From Aggregatilinea lenta (GTDB lineage Bacteria; Chloroflexota; Anaerolineae; Aggregatilineales; Aggregatilineaceae): a DNA stretch of 64,000 nucleotides. Of this stretch, positions 8,512 through 16,597 are shown piece after piece. Position numbers and translations under genes: made by a program. A model generated the notes under the pieces. It saw only the letters and a program-made list of their open reading frames with translations, was not told the DNA's origin and searched no databases. The DNA lies in contig NZ_BFCB01000002.1 in NCBI RefSeq assembly GCF_003569045.1, positions 62,001 through 126,000 on the forward strand. Reading direction: 5' to 3'. The first letter of the stretch is position 1. The number at the start of each line of letters is the position of its first letter.

Positions 8512-9381
8512 TTACGCCTCCCGCCGCAGAATGAGGCGGATGTAGCCGATGCTCATTACAAACGCGAGCAGGAAGATAACGGTCGTCGCGGCGGAACCAA
8601 AGCCCATGCGAAATCCCAACATCGATTTCTTGTACGCGTAGGTGGCAAGCACTTCCGTCGAGCTGGCGGGACCGCCGCGCGTGATGATCCAGACCGCGTC
8701 GAAGAAGCGCAGGGCGATCATGGTGCGCATCAGCAGCGCGACCGCAGCGGATGGTTTTAGCAGCGGCAGCGTGATATGCCAGAAGCTCCGCACCGCACCG
8801 GCCCCGTCGATGCGCGCCGCCTCGTACAGCGATTCCGGGATGTTTTGCAGACCGGCCAGCAGCACCAGCATCACGAAGGGCGTGGACTGCCACACGTCCA
8901 CAAAGATCAGGGTCGGCAGTGCCAGATTGGTCGACGTGAACCACGCAATCGGTTTGGAGACCAGATTCGCCTCCATCATGGCGTAGTTCACGATGCCATA
9001 CGTCCCGTTCAGCAGCCAGGACCAGACAAACGCCGTCACGACCGGGGCCATCATCCAGGGCAGCAGTGAGACGCCGCGCAGCAGATTGCGCCCCTTGAAA
9101 TCGAGCTGGAGCAGCAGCGCGATCATCAAGCCGAGCGCAAATTCGAGCGCGATGGAGACGACCACAAACGCGATCGTGTGCTGGAAAGCATCGATAAACA
9201 GAGGATCGGCAACGAGTTTCTCGTAGTTTTCCAAGCCGATCAGCCGCGGTGGCTCGAACGTGGACAGGTTGTATTTGTAAAAGCTCAGGTAGAATCCGCG
9301 CCCGATGGGATAGCCGAGGATGACCAGTAACAGCAGTAAGCCTGGAAATGCGTACACGTAAGGAGCAAAGCGACGTAACAT
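8512..9381 (-). CDS. sugar ABC transporter permease, MalF type
   Basis: CUT1-family permease of 289 residues with six membrane segments and the EAA loop EAARIDGAGAVRSFWHITLP. The N terminus (YVYAFPGLLLLLVILGYPI) is the first transmembrane helix; the extra periplasmic domain of E. coli MalF is absent, as in most CUT1 systems. It follows the binding-protein gene after 104 bases that contain a strong hairpin, and abuts the MalG-type gene. It pairs with that protein to form the membrane channel. Confidence 0.92.
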   Translation of the reverse strand: MLRRFAPYVYAFPGLLLLLVILGYPIGRGFYLSFYKYNLSTFEPPRLIGLENYEKLVADPLFIDAFQHTIAFVVVSIALEFALGLMIALLLQLDFKGRNLLRGVSLLPWMMAPVVTAFVWSWLLNGTYGIVNYAMMEANLVSKPIAWFTSTNLALPTLIFVDVWQSTPFVMLVLLAGLQNIPESLYEAARIDGAGAVRSFWHITLPLLKPSAAVALLMRTMIALRFFDAVWIITRGGPASSTEVLATYAYKKSMLGFRMGFGSAATTVIFLLAFVMSIGYIRLILRREA

Positions 9382-9428
9382 ATTAATGTACCAATCCCAA
9401 GCCGGGTGGCTTTGTCAAGTATATTGTG

Positions 9429-9453
9429 GGAGAGGAGCACAACGCCCCTCTCC
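9429..9453 (-). terminator. intercistronic hairpin between binding protein and permease
   Basis: Read on the minus strand, GGAGAGGGGC pairs with GCTCCTCTCC around the loop GTTGT: a 10-bp stem with one G-U pair. There is no T-run after it, so it looks like a partial terminator or mRNA-stabilising hairpin that would raise binding-protein over permease expression. Confidence 0.55.
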
Positions 9454-9485
9454 GCACGACCACATCATTCTGTTCCGCAGTGACG

Positions 9486-10808
9486 CTATTCTGCGAGCAG
9501 TTCCGCAATCGAGTTCGCTGCCGTATTCAGCGCATCTTCGGGGGACATCGACCCGGCCATTGCCTGGTCGATGTATTCACCCAGAATCTGAGAGGTCTCG
9601 CCGCCGCGCGGCAGGATGACGGTTTCGGCGTACGATTCCGCCACGTTGAACACGAACTCGGAGAACTCGCGGTGACGCTCAGGCACGAGGTCCGCCAGCT
9701 CCGGCGACTCGTAGACAGAGGTACGCACCGGCCAGTCCAGCATCTGGCTGTATTCGAAAATACCCGATTCTGTGCTGGTCAGGTACTGGATGAGGTCCCA
9801 GGCCGTCTCTTTGTTTTCCGACATAGAAGGAATGCCGAAGCCCCAACGGTTGAAGGTCGTCATTGATGAGCCGCCCTCGGGCGCAGGCTCCAGCGCGTAG
9901 CCGACCACGTCTTCAAGGTCCGTGCCTGCCGTCATGCCGTACAGATACGGCCAGTGGTTCGTCATGGCGAACTTCCCGGCCAGGAAGCCTTCGTGCACCT
10001 CGTTGTTATCGTACGAGATCACGTCGGGCGGCATCACTTCGTACAGATTCTTCAGATCGACCATGTATTGCAGCGCTTCGACGCCTTCAGGGCTGTTGAA
10101 GACCGGGTTGCCGTCTTCGTCAAAGATCTGGCCGCCCTTTTGGAAGAGGAAGTCGAAGAAGGTGTAGGTGTTGAACACCTGCCCCGCGAGGCCCAGCGAC
10201 ACGAAGCCCCACTGATCGATGTTACCGTCACCATCCAGGTCCTTGGTGAGCGCCTGCGCAACTTCTACCAGCTCATCCCAGGTCTGCGGCGGCTCGGTGT
10301 ATCCCGCTTCTTCCAGCAGGTCGGTGCGGTAGTAGAGCAAGCGCACGTCCAGCCCGTACGGCATGATGTAGGGATGGCCGTTGTAATCCGTCAGGGCGAT
10401 GTCGATGAAGTCCGCGCGATCTTCGTCGGAAATCGCGACCGCCGGGTCAGCGCTGCCGTCCAGCGGCGTCAGCATCGGCGCGAGCTGGTCGAGATAGAAA
10501 TCCCAGAACATGATCATGTCCAACTTGGGGCTTTGGGTGTTGGCGGCCAGAATATAGTCGGCCACGTAGGTTTGCGTGTTTTCCTCGATGATTTCGACTT
10601 CGACGCCCGTTTCCTCCGCCCACTGCTGCACGAGCGGTTCGACGGTCTTGTAGTCGCTGGTATTCAAAACCAAAGCGATGGTGATTTTATCGGCCTGCTG
10701 AGCCTTCGCGGTCGAGAGTGAAGCCGTGGGCTGAATCGCCAATGCCAGGGTGATGAGCAGCACAAGACCGAGTGTGAGTCGTTTTGTCAAGCCAAACGGT
10801 GTTCTCAT
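9486..10808 (-). CDS. extracellular sugar-binding protein of an ABC transporter
   Basis: Solute-binding protein family 1 (440 residues). It begins with a classic signal peptide (charged MRTPFGLTKR, hydrophobic core LTLGLVLLITLALAI, cleavage region STAKAQ). The mature part has family features such as KITIALVLNTSDYKTVEPLV and YRTDLLEEAGYTEPPQTWDELVE. There is no lipobox cysteine. GGGAG upstream of the ATG at 10806-10808 sets the start; the open frame reaches 68 codons further but that part is not protein-like. The aldolase gene lies 190 bases upstream on the same strand, the permeases downstream. Regulation by the divergent GntR gene is likely. Confidence 0.92.
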   Translation of the reverse strand: MRTPFGLTKRLTLGLVLLITLALAIQPTASLSTAKAQQADKITIALVLNTSDYKTVEPLVQQWAEETGVEVEIIEENTQTYVADYILAANTQSPKLDMIMFWDFYLDQLAPMLTPLDGSADPAVAISDEDRADFIDIALTDYNGHPYIMPYGLDVRLLYYRTDLLEEAGYTEPPQTWDELVEVAQALTKDLDGDGNIDQWGFVSLGLAGQVFNTYTFFDFLFQKGGQIFDEDGNPVFNSPEGVEALQYMVDLKNLYEVMPPDVISYDNNEVHEGFLAGKFAMTNHWPYLYGMTAGTDLEDVVGYALEPAPEGGSSMTTFNRWGFGIPSMSENKETAWDLIQYLTSTESGIFEYSQMLDWPVRTSVYESPELADLVPERHREFSEFVFNVAESYAETVILPRGGETSQILGEYIDQAMAGSMSPEDALNTAANSIAELLAE

Positions 10809-10998
10809 TTTTTTTCTCCCATTCCGGCCTGTCGAGCAGCCGGTTAATCCTAAAGATTCCTTACGTGCGGAACAACCACTATCCAGTACCGGGTAAGAAG
10901 ATGTGCGACACGATCTCCATCGACTCTCTGTTCGAAGCGCCTCCTTTGGGCCTGCCATACCATGCGGCGACACCGCGACTCCGCCGCAGCCACCGCGC

Positions 10999-11922
10999 CT
11001 AGTCCGCAGCAACCTGTTCGGGATAGACCATCGCCACGTACTTGCGGAGCACCGCCCGCTCGTCAGGCGTCATTTCCACCGCGGGCAAACGCGGCATGCC
11101 GATGTCCTCGCCCAACAGCCGGAGCATTTCCTTGAACACGGTCAGCCAGTGGGGTGCCGCATTCGGGCCGGTGCGCTCGTACATGAAGTAGTAACCAAGC
11201 GGCGCGATACGCGCCCAAATGCTCTGGGCGAGCGTCAGATCGGCTTTGTTGTGCACCGCATCGAACAGCTCAACGGCCAGATCCGGCACGACGTTGGGGA
11301 AGCCGGACAGCCAGCCATCGCCGCCCGCTGCAAACGCCTCCAGCGGCGCATAGTCGTGCCCGTAAAGCGCCGTGATCTTGTCGCCGCAGAGGTATTTGAG
11401 GTAATTGACGCGCATCGGGTCGCCGTGGGCGGCCTTGATCGAGTTCACGACGCCCTCATCGACCAGGGTACGCACCTGCTCCGGGGACAACTCGAACCCG
11501 GCGAACCACGGGTTGTTATAGACCATGATCGGCTGCCCGATCGCGTGGGACACCGCGCGCAGGTGATCCATCGCCGACGGGATGGTCGGGCCGTAGTAGA
11601 ACGGCAAGAGCACCATCACGCCATCCGCGCCCGCATCCATCGCGGAAGTCGCCAACTTGATGGCGAGCTTGGTCGAATAGTGAATGATACCGGCATACAC
11701 CGGCACGCGGCCCGCCGCTTGCTCGATCGTCGCCTTGATCACGACCAAGCGCTCGTCGTCGGTCATAGCCGCGCCCTCACCCGTGCTGCCCGTAGGCGAC
11801 AGGCCATGAACGCCCTTACCGATCAGCCATTCCGCAAACGCTTTTGTCGCATCCACGTCGACGTCGCCGTCCGCGGTATAGGCGGTAAGCATTGCTGGGA
11901 TGATGCCTCTTGGAAAACTCAT
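10999..11922 (-). CDS. dihydrodipicolinate synthase/N-acetylneuraminate lyase-family aldolase
   Basis: Class I pyruvate-dependent aldolase of the DapA/NanA superfamily (307 residues, TIM barrel). The Schiff-base lysine is K163 in GVVNSIKAAHGD, the catalytic tyrosine Y135 in IMVYNNPW, and the carboxylate-binding loop is GSTGEG (45-50). DapA itself is usually biosynthetic; here the gene heads a sugar-transport operon controlled by a GntR regulator, so a catabolic role, cleaving or dehydrating a 2-keto-3-deoxy sugar acid, is more likely. The ATG at 11922 follows GAGGGC; earlier in-frame starts lack a ribosome binding site. The downstream neighbour is the binding protein. Confidence 0.88.
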   Translation of the reverse strand: MSFPRGIIPAMLTAYTADGDVDVDATKAFAEWLIGKGVHGLSPTGSTGEGAAMTDDERLVVIKATIEQAAGRVPVYAGIIHYSTKLAIKLATSAMDAGADGVMVLLPFYYGPTIPSAMDHLRAVSHAIGQPIMVYNNPWFAGFELSPEQVRTLVDEGVVNSIKAAHGDPMRVNYLKYLCGDKITALYGHDYAPLEAFAAGGDGWLSGFPNVVPDLAVELFDAVHNKADLTLAQSIWARIAPLGYYFMYERTGPNAAPHWLTVFKEMLRLLGEDIGMPRLPAVEMTPDERAVLRKYVAMVYPEQVAAD

Positions 11923-12013
11923 TTTGCCCTCGTCGTAAGTGATAGATACTCGGAAAAAGGTCGGCAGGGACACTCACTCTACATGTACCCACCTTAATGC
12001 GAAGTTTCACAGG

Positions 12014-12038
12014 CAATGCATTGCATCCAACATGTTGG
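12014..12038. promoter_or_regulatory. palindromic sites between the aldolase operon and gntR
   Basis: Two perfect palindromes lie side by side: CAATGCATTG (12014-12023) and CCAACATGTTGG (12027-12038). They sit about 95-115 bases upstream of the aldolase start. They share the TGCAT and AACAT elements with the sites near the paralogous gntR gene at 15.5 kb, which suggests GntR operators controlling the leftward operon. Confidence 0.5.
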
Positions 12039-12136
12039 TTACATTAAAGCACGAAAGCGGACGCGAGTCAACGTGTTCATTTTGCATCCTCAACCGTGCC
12101 GGAGAGCGAATCTTAATCGATCAAATCTGTCCTAAA

Positions 12137-12174
12137 TGCAATATATTGAATGTTGCACAGAACCAGATTATAAT
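12137..12174 (+). promoter_or_regulatory. promoter of the first gntR gene with overlapping inverted repeat
   Basis: TTGAAT (12146-12151) and TATAAT (12169-12174) are separated by 17 bases, an almost ideal sigma-70 type promoter. The inverted repeat TGCAA-N11-TTGCA (12137-12157) covers the -35 element, as expected for an autoregulated GntR gene. Transcription would begin near 12181, which favours the ATG at 12236 over the one at 12185. Confidence 0.65.
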
Positions 12175-12235
12175 GTTGTAGGAGATGCAAGCAAGACTAA
12201 TATACTATCCGCTCAACTGCACTGGAAAAACTACT

Positions 12236-12901
12236 ATGCCTACATCCCACGGGAAAATCACCTACGTTTCACTGGCCGACGAATGCTATAACCGGATCCG
12301 GTCGGATATTCTGAACAATATCATTCCCTGGGGAGAGCAGCTTGACGTCGCGCAGCTCGCAGAAGACTTTGGCGTCAGCCGGTCGCCGGTCAATAAGGCC
12401 ATCGAACGCCTGGCGCACGAAGGGCTGGTCGAGATCCAGCCGAACAAAGGCAGCTATATCCGCACCCCGACCATCCGCGACATCGACGAGGTGACCGAGA
12501 TCCGCTCGGCCATCGAGAAGCTGGCATGCGAGCTGGCCTACACCAAGAACCGCGACCAGTTGATCGCCGCGCTGGAAAAGAACGAACAGACACTGGCCCC
12601 CTACCAGGACAACCAACAGGACGTCCCGTTCGATGTCTTCCGCGAGTACGACCGCGAATTCCATACGACCTTTGCGCGACTGGCCGACAACAGCCGTCTG
12701 ATGGAAATCTTCGGCATGATCCGCAATCAGGTCGAGCTGTTCCGTACGAAAACTTACCTGGCGGACAAAACGCAAAAAGCGGTCGATCGTCACCACGAAG
12801 TGCTGGACCGCCTGAAAGATGACCGGCTGGACGACGCAATCAGCGCTCTGATCCAGCACGTCGAAGAAGTGCGCCTCGACACGATCTCGTCGCTGTCGTA
12901 G
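12236..12901 (+). CDS. GntR-family regulator, FadR/FCD subfamily
   Basis: One-domain-plus-sensor repressor of 221 residues. The N-terminal winged helix contains LDVAQLAEDFGVSRSPVNKAIERLAHEGLVEI, and the remaining ~140 residues form the all-helical FCD ligand-binding domain, with histidines (YDREFHTTF, RHHEVLDRL) at the usual metal positions. The start is chosen because the paralog at 14.8-15.5 kb aligns from this point (GKITYVS...DECY.RI.SDIL) and because the mapped promoter leaves no leader for the ATG at 12185. It is divergent from the aldolase-transporter operon, its probable target; FCD ligands are often sugar acids. Convergent dhaL lies downstream. Confidence 0.92.
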   Translation: MPTSHGKITYVSLADECYNRIRSDILNNIIPWGEQLDVAQLAEDFGVSRSPVNKAIERLAHEGLVEIQPNKGSYIRTPTIRDIDEVTEIRSAIEKLACELAYTKNRDQLIAALEKNEQTLAPYQDNQQDVPFDVFREYDREFHTTFARLADNSRLMEIFGMIRNQVELFRTKTYLADKTQKAVDRHHEVLDRLKDDRLDDAISALIQHVEEVRLDTISSLS

Positions 12902-12931
12902 AACGAACTCTGCCTCATCCAGACGCCACAG

Positions 12932-12970
12932 CCCCACTGCCGCCCTGGCATCCATCGGGCAGCAGTGGGG
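12932..12970. terminator. hairpin between convergent gntR and dhaL
   Basis: CCCCACTGC pairs with GCAGTGGGG, extended by GCCC/GGGC after one mismatch, around an 11-base loop. It lies in the gap between two convergent genes. The only T-run is on the wrong side for either strand, so it may block read-through without acting as a classic terminator. Confidence 0.45.
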
Positions 12971-13049
12971 AAAAATGCCAGCTCAGACCGATCAGCGCGA
13001 CAAGGGAATCCCCCGGCTGACATGGGCGCACAGCCAGCCCACGACGCCC

Positions 13050-13709
13050 CTACTCCAATGTCGAACCCGGCTCGCTCGGCTCGACTTCGAGCGCCGCTTC
13101 GACCATCTGAACCAACAGAACCGCGCCAGGATCGGGCTGGTTTTCGGTGCGCTCGCCCACCCACGCGGCCCGGCCAATCTTGCTTCGACTTGCGATCACC
13201 GCATCGCGCCCCTGCCGCGCCGCCTCCAGCATCTGCGCGGCGGCGGTAGTCAGGGACTCGCCCCTGTCGATCGCAGCATTGAAAGCCTCGGCTGCCGGAT
13301 GCAGCGCGTCCACAATCGTCTTGTCGCCCGGCTTCGCCTTGCCCCGCTCCTGAACGCCCACATCGGCGGCGAGCAGCATCCGGGCGAGCGCCGGCTCGTC
13401 CAGACTGGCCGCGCCCTGGACCTCTTTACCGGCCCGCATCAGGGCGGTTGCGATGAGCGTTCCCAAACTGCTCGACGCCGCCCGGTTCACCGCGATGCCC
13501 ATCTTGATAAGGTAGTTTCCCAGGTCATCCCCCGGCTCAGCGCTCACCTGGTACGCTTTGATCCCCGCCGCGCACTTGGCGACGGTGATGCCCGTATCCC
13601 CATCGCCGAGCGCGGCATCGAGGCGGTTCAGGACGTCGCGCAGCTCGATCATGCGATCCGCAGCGCGATCGATTGCAGCGACAATCTCCGGTGTTTCAAG
13701 GGCGGCCAT
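13050..13709 (-). CDS. dhaL: dihydroxyacetone kinase subunit DhaL (nucleotide-binding)
   Basis: DhaL subunit or domain of dihydroxyacetone-type kinases (219 residues, all-helical barrel). The Mg-nucleotide signature LDAALGDGDTGITVAKC supplies the three conserved aspartates, and SLGTLIATALMRAG is the second nucleotide-contact region. Together with DhaK it phosphorylates dihydroxyacetone or a related triose or tetrose. The phosphate donor is not settled: no dhaM or other PTS gene is visible, which favours ATP use. The gene starts three bases after dhaK, so the two are translated as a pair. The C terminus is somewhat longer than in PTS-type DhaL. Confidence 0.88.
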   Translation of the reverse strand: MAALETPEIVAAIDRAADRMIELRDVLNRLDAALGDGDTGITVAKCAAGIKAYQVSAEPGDDLGNYLIKMGIAVNRAASSSLGTLIATALMRAGKEVQGAASLDEPALARMLLAADVGVQERGKAKPGDKTIVDALHPAAEAFNAAIDRGESLTTAAAQMLEAARQGRDAVIASRSKIGRAAWVGERTENQPDPGAVLLVQMVEAALEVEPSEPGSTLE

Positions 13710-13712
13710 CCC

Positions 13713-14723
13713 CTACCCTCCCGCAACCTGCACGAAGAACGGCGACTGCGCCGGAAGATCGAGCAGCTCGGCCAGCTCGTCGTCGAGCCGGAACAGCGTC
13801 AGCGACGCGCCTGCCATTTCCATGCTCGTCGCGTATTCCCCAACATACGCCCGGTGAATCGCGACTCCGCGCTCGACCAACATGTCGTGCGTCTTCCGGT
13901 ACAGGATATAGAGTTCTTCGGGCGGCGTGGCCCCCAGCCCATTGACCATGACGGCCACGCGCTCCCCGGCGATCAGCGGCATATCGTCCAGAATGGCGGT
14001 CGTCATGCGCTCCGCAATCTGGTTCGCGGTCTGGAGCTTTTCCCGCTTCATGCCAGGCTCACCGTGAATCCCCATGCCGATTTCCATCTCGTCGTCGCCC
14101 AGCGTAAAGGTCGGACGCCCGGCGGCAGGCACGGTACACGGCGACAGCGCCACGCCAATCGTGCGAATGTTGTCCAACGCTTTGCGCGTAACGGCTTCGA
14201 CCTCATCCAGCGATCCGCCCGCCTGGGCCTTCGCCCCACCGATCTTGAACGCAAACACCATGCCTGCCACGCCCCGGCGGCGATCCGCTTCGGCGGGCGG
14301 CGCAGACGCGACGTCGTCCTTGACCAGCACCGTACGGACCTCAATCCCGTCCAGGTCGGCCAATTCGGATGCCATGTCAAAGTTCATGACGTCGCCGCCG
14401 TAATTGCCGTAGATAAAGAGGACGCCCTTGCCGCCGTGTATCCGCTTCACCACTTCCAGCATCTGGTCGGAGCTGGGCGATGCGAAGACGTCCCCGACGG
14501 CGCACCCATCCAGCAACCCCTTGCCCACATAGCCCAGGAACACCGGGAGGTGACCCGATCCGCCGCCGGTCGCCAGCGCCACTTTACCCTCGACCGGCGC
14601 GTCCGCACGCACGATACAGTGCGGATCGTCGCCCGCGTACCCCAGCATATCGGGATGCGCTTTGAGCAGGCCGTCGAGCATTTCTGGCACGAATAAATCA
14701 GGGTCGTTAAGTATCTTCTTCAC
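13713..14723 (-). CDS. dhaK: dihydroxyacetone kinase subunit DhaK
   Basis: Substrate-binding subunit of a dihydroxyacetone-type kinase, 336 residues, the normal DhaK length. Active-site elements are all present: GGGSGH with H58, NYGGDVMNF with D111, and GIHGEPG with H220, the histidine that forms the covalent hemiaminal with the carbonyl substrate. The cytoplasmic reaction makes dihydroxyacetone phosphate or, in known variants, erythrulose phosphate. It lies 48 bases downstream of a same-strand GntR gene whose promoter carries palindromic operators, so gntR-dhaK-dhaL is probably one operon. Substrate identity is open; a triose or tetrose from sugar-acid breakdown would fit the context. Confidence 0.93.
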   Translation of the reverse strand: MKKILNDPDLFVPEMLDGLLKAHPDMLGYAGDDPHCIVRADAPVEGKVALATGGGSGHLPVFLGYVGKGLLDGCAVGDVFASPSSDQMLEVVKRIHGGKGVLFIYGNYGGDVMNFDMASELADLDGIEVRTVLVKDDVASAPPAEADRRRGVAGMVFAFKIGGAKAQAGGSLDEVEAVTRKALDNIRTIGVALSPCTVPAAGRPTFTLGDDEMEIGMGIHGEPGMKREKLQTANQIAERMTTAILDDMPLIAGERVAVMVNGLGATPPEELYILYRKTHDMLVERGVAIHRAYVGEYATSMEMAGASLTLFRLDDELAELLDLPAQSPFFVQVAGG

Positions 14724-14771
14724 GCGCGTGTCTCTTTCTCTAGAGGCTGAACCGTATAAGTGACGACTAAA

Positions 14772-15455
14772 TCAATAGGCCTCGGTGACCACCGTTTCGA
14801 TGGCAAACTCACCTACTTCGTAAATATGCTGCCGCAGCACTCGAACGGCTTCGACCAGTTGATCCTGCTGTAAACATTGGACAATCGCCCGGTGCCGTGC
14901 GATCGACTGTTTGGCTTTGTCCCGCGAATAGGTGCGAATTCGGAATAACTCCACCTGATTCCGGTTCACGTCGATAATATTGAGCAGGCGTGAATTGCCC
15001 GCAGCCACCGCAAAGGTCCAGTGGAACTCCCGGTCGTAGGCCAGAAACACCTCTTCAGGGATCTGCTCGCCCCGCTCTTCGAAGACGGCAATGGTGCGGT
15101 CCTGCTCTGCCAACTGTTCCAGCAGCGCCTCTTTTCGTTTTTTATACGCCAGTTCCACGTTGAGCGCCTCGACCGCAAAGCGGATCTCGGTTACCTCAAT
15201 GATATCCTTCTTCGTCGGTGTGCGAACGTAGCTCCCTTTATTGGGCACAATCTCGACCAGCCCTTCATGCGCCAGCCGCTCGATCGCTTTCACGACCGGC
15301 GAACGGCTGACGCCATAGGCCTCCGCCAGCGTTGAGACGTCGAGGCGCTCTCCCCAGCGGATTTTGCCGTCGAGGATGTCGGATTGAATGCGCGCGTAGC
15401 ACTCGTCGGTGAACGATACATATGTGATTTTGCCGTTATTCTGAGACAGAGACAT
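14772..15455 (-). CDS. GntR-family regulator, FadR/FCD subfamily (paralog)
   Basis: Regulator of 227 residues, clearly a paralog of the GntR protein at 12.2-12.9 kb: both begin GKITYVS, share DECY-RI-SDIL and the LAHEGLVEI wing, and have the same FCD domain layout. The helix-turn-helix is LDVSTLAEAYGVSRSPVVKAIERL. FCD histidines appear in YDREFHWTF and ARHRAIVQ. It lies directly upstream of dhaK on the same strand. Its promoter region contains a perfect 16-bp palindrome, so negative autoregulation together with dhaKL is likely. The closeness of the two paralogs suggests local duplication, with ligands from one pathway. Confidence 0.92.
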   Translation of the reverse strand: MSLSQNNGKITYVSFTDECYARIQSDILDGKIRWGERLDVSTLAEAYGVSRSPVVKAIERLAHEGLVEIVPNKGSYVRTPTKKDIIEVTEIRFAVEALNVELAYKKRKEALLEQLAEQDRTIAVFEERGEQIPEEVFLAYDREFHWTFAVAAGNSRLLNIIDVNRNQVELFRIRTYSRDKAKQSIARHRAIVQCLQQDQLVEAVRVLRQHIYEVGEFAIETVVTEAY

Positions 15456-15534
15456 GAAACCGCCCGCAATAACTGAACCAACCTGATCGGTGATGATGTT
15501 GTTCGAGCGCTCTGGACTGATTGCCGCGAGCTAT

Positions 15535-15573
15535 GAATGCATTCTACTACAACCGATATGTTGCATGCAACAT
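15535..15573 (-). promoter_or_regulatory. palindromic operator and promoter of gntR-dhaKL
   Basis: ATGTTGCATGCAACAT (15558-15573) is a perfect 16-bp palindrome, and GAATGCATTC (15535-15544) a second, 10-bp one. On the minus strand TTGCAT (15565-15570) and TAGAAT (15541-15546) are 18 bases apart and could be the -35 and -10 elements. Each palindrome therefore overlaps one promoter box, a typical repressor layout. Confidence 0.6.
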
Positions 15574-15599
15574 GAGGAGGAAGGTCTTTGACAAGACGC

Positions 15600-15636
15600 G
15601 GCCAGCGGTTATGGTCCCCCACTGAGCTACAGGTCC
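15600..15636 (-). ncRNA. possible 5' fragment of a tRNA gene
   Basis: On the minus strand the sequence begins GGACCTGTAGCTCAGTGGG, which has the form of a tRNA acceptor strand (seven bases), the TA linker and the D-arm start GCTCAGTGG. The rest does not continue as a tRNA: no anticodon or T arm with matching acceptor partner is seen. It is either a truncated tRNA remnant or chance similarity. Confidence 0.25.
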
Positions 15637-15965
15637 GGTTTTACATCCAAGTAAGAGGGAGGGAACCCGTGGAACCGGTGACGCTCGATATTGAGGTCCT
15701 GGGAGTGGAGTGCGAGTGCTTCAGGGTGGCAAGCGCCCGACGGTACGGTTAGCATGCGAGAATGGGACGCGTGCTGCCCTGTAACTTCAATCAGCTGGCC
15801 GGGCACGGTGGAAACACCGGTCAACCCGCACACGATTTGCGATCTATCGCCGTGCGCCACTCTTTCCAGGGCTTAAGCAGAACAACGGCCCGTTGCCTAT
15901 GACTATTTACGCAGAATGAGCTGACAAGTGTCACTTCAGTCGCGTGAAACACTGTGGCATTCTGT
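15637..15965. other. intergenic region without a supported gene
   Basis: This divergent gap precedes the TetR gene. A GTG-initiated frame of 27 codons (15669-15752) follows a purine-rich GGGAGGG, but it is too short to support. The part nearest 15966 should hold the TetR promoter. No other structure is clear. Confidence 0.3.
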
Positions 15966-15983
15966 TTTTGAACATGTTCAAAA
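15966..15983 (+). promoter_or_regulatory. 18-bp palindrome, likely TetR operator
   Basis: TTTTGAACATGTTCAAAA is a perfect 18-bp palindrome ending 33 bases before the TetR start codon. A second partial copy (ACATGTTC, 15983-15990) overlaps its right edge. The position and symmetry fit autoregulation by the downstream TetR protein. Confidence 0.65.
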
Positions 15984-16016
15984 CATGTTCAGATTCTATC
16001 AGATAAGGATAACGAT

Positions 16017-16592
16017 ATGCCTGACCGAGATGTAAAAAGGCGCATCCTCGCCGCCACGGTTTCAATCCTGCGCGAGACTGACGAGCCATCACAGATCACC
16101 GTCCGGCAGATCGCCGAGCGAGCCAGCGTCAGTATCGGCTCGATCAACTACAACTTCGGCAGCAAAGACGCCCTGGTCGCGGAAGCGGTGTGGCAGATGA
16201 TCGGCATTTCTGCCGCCGATTGGTACACGCCCGATACGAACCCCGATATCGAGCCGGTAACGCGCTTGCGAACCATGTTCAAAGAGGGGATACGGTTGGG
16301 ACTGACCTACGAAAAAAACATGCGCATCGGCCTGCTCCACGTCTTCGAAACGGGCAATATGCAGGCCAAAACCCTGATCTTGCCGCTACTGCGCGAGATC
16401 GTAGGCGCGGAGAGGCGTGATATCGAACTGCGGATGCTGGCGTTCCAGCTCGTCGCCAGCGTAGAGCTTGCGTTCCTGAACTTTGCCCAGCTCAGTGAGT
16501 TTCTCGGTGTTGACCCGTCGAGCGAAGGAACCATCGACACCATCGTCGACATCGCCGTCGATAACCTCGTTCGCGATTATCTCAAGGAGTAA
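16017..16592 (+). CDS. TetR/AcrR-family transcriptional regulator
   Basis: Repressor of 191 residues. The N-terminal TetR helix-turn-helix is plain: ITVRQIAERASVSIGSINYNFGSKDALVAEAV (about residues 27-58 in the protein). The C-terminal helical half, the ligand pocket, has no close match that I recognise. AAGGAT precedes the ATG. A perfect 18-bp palindrome just upstream is the probable operator. An alpha/beta hydrolase gene begins five bases after its stop, so the two are almost surely one operon, and the hydrolase substrate or product is a candidate ligand. Confidence 0.9.
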   Translation: MPDRDVKRRILAATVSILRETDEPSQITVRQIAERASVSIGSINYNFGSKDALVAEAVWQMIGISAADWYTPDTNPDIEPVTRLRTMFKEGIRLGLTYEKNMRIGLLHVFETGNMQAKTLILPLLREIVGAERRDIELRMLAFQLVASVELAFLNFAQLSEFLGVDPSSEGTIDTIVDIAVDNLVRDYLKE

Positions 16593-16597
16593 GCAGC

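Noticed and set aside
12975-14696. Long plus-strand frame of 573 codons
   Set aside because: It is antisense to dhaL and dhaK, both of which have clear active-site motifs on the other strand.
15669-15752. 27-codon GTG frame after GGGAGGG upstream of tetR
   Set aside because: Short, poorly spaced ribosome binding site and no family match.
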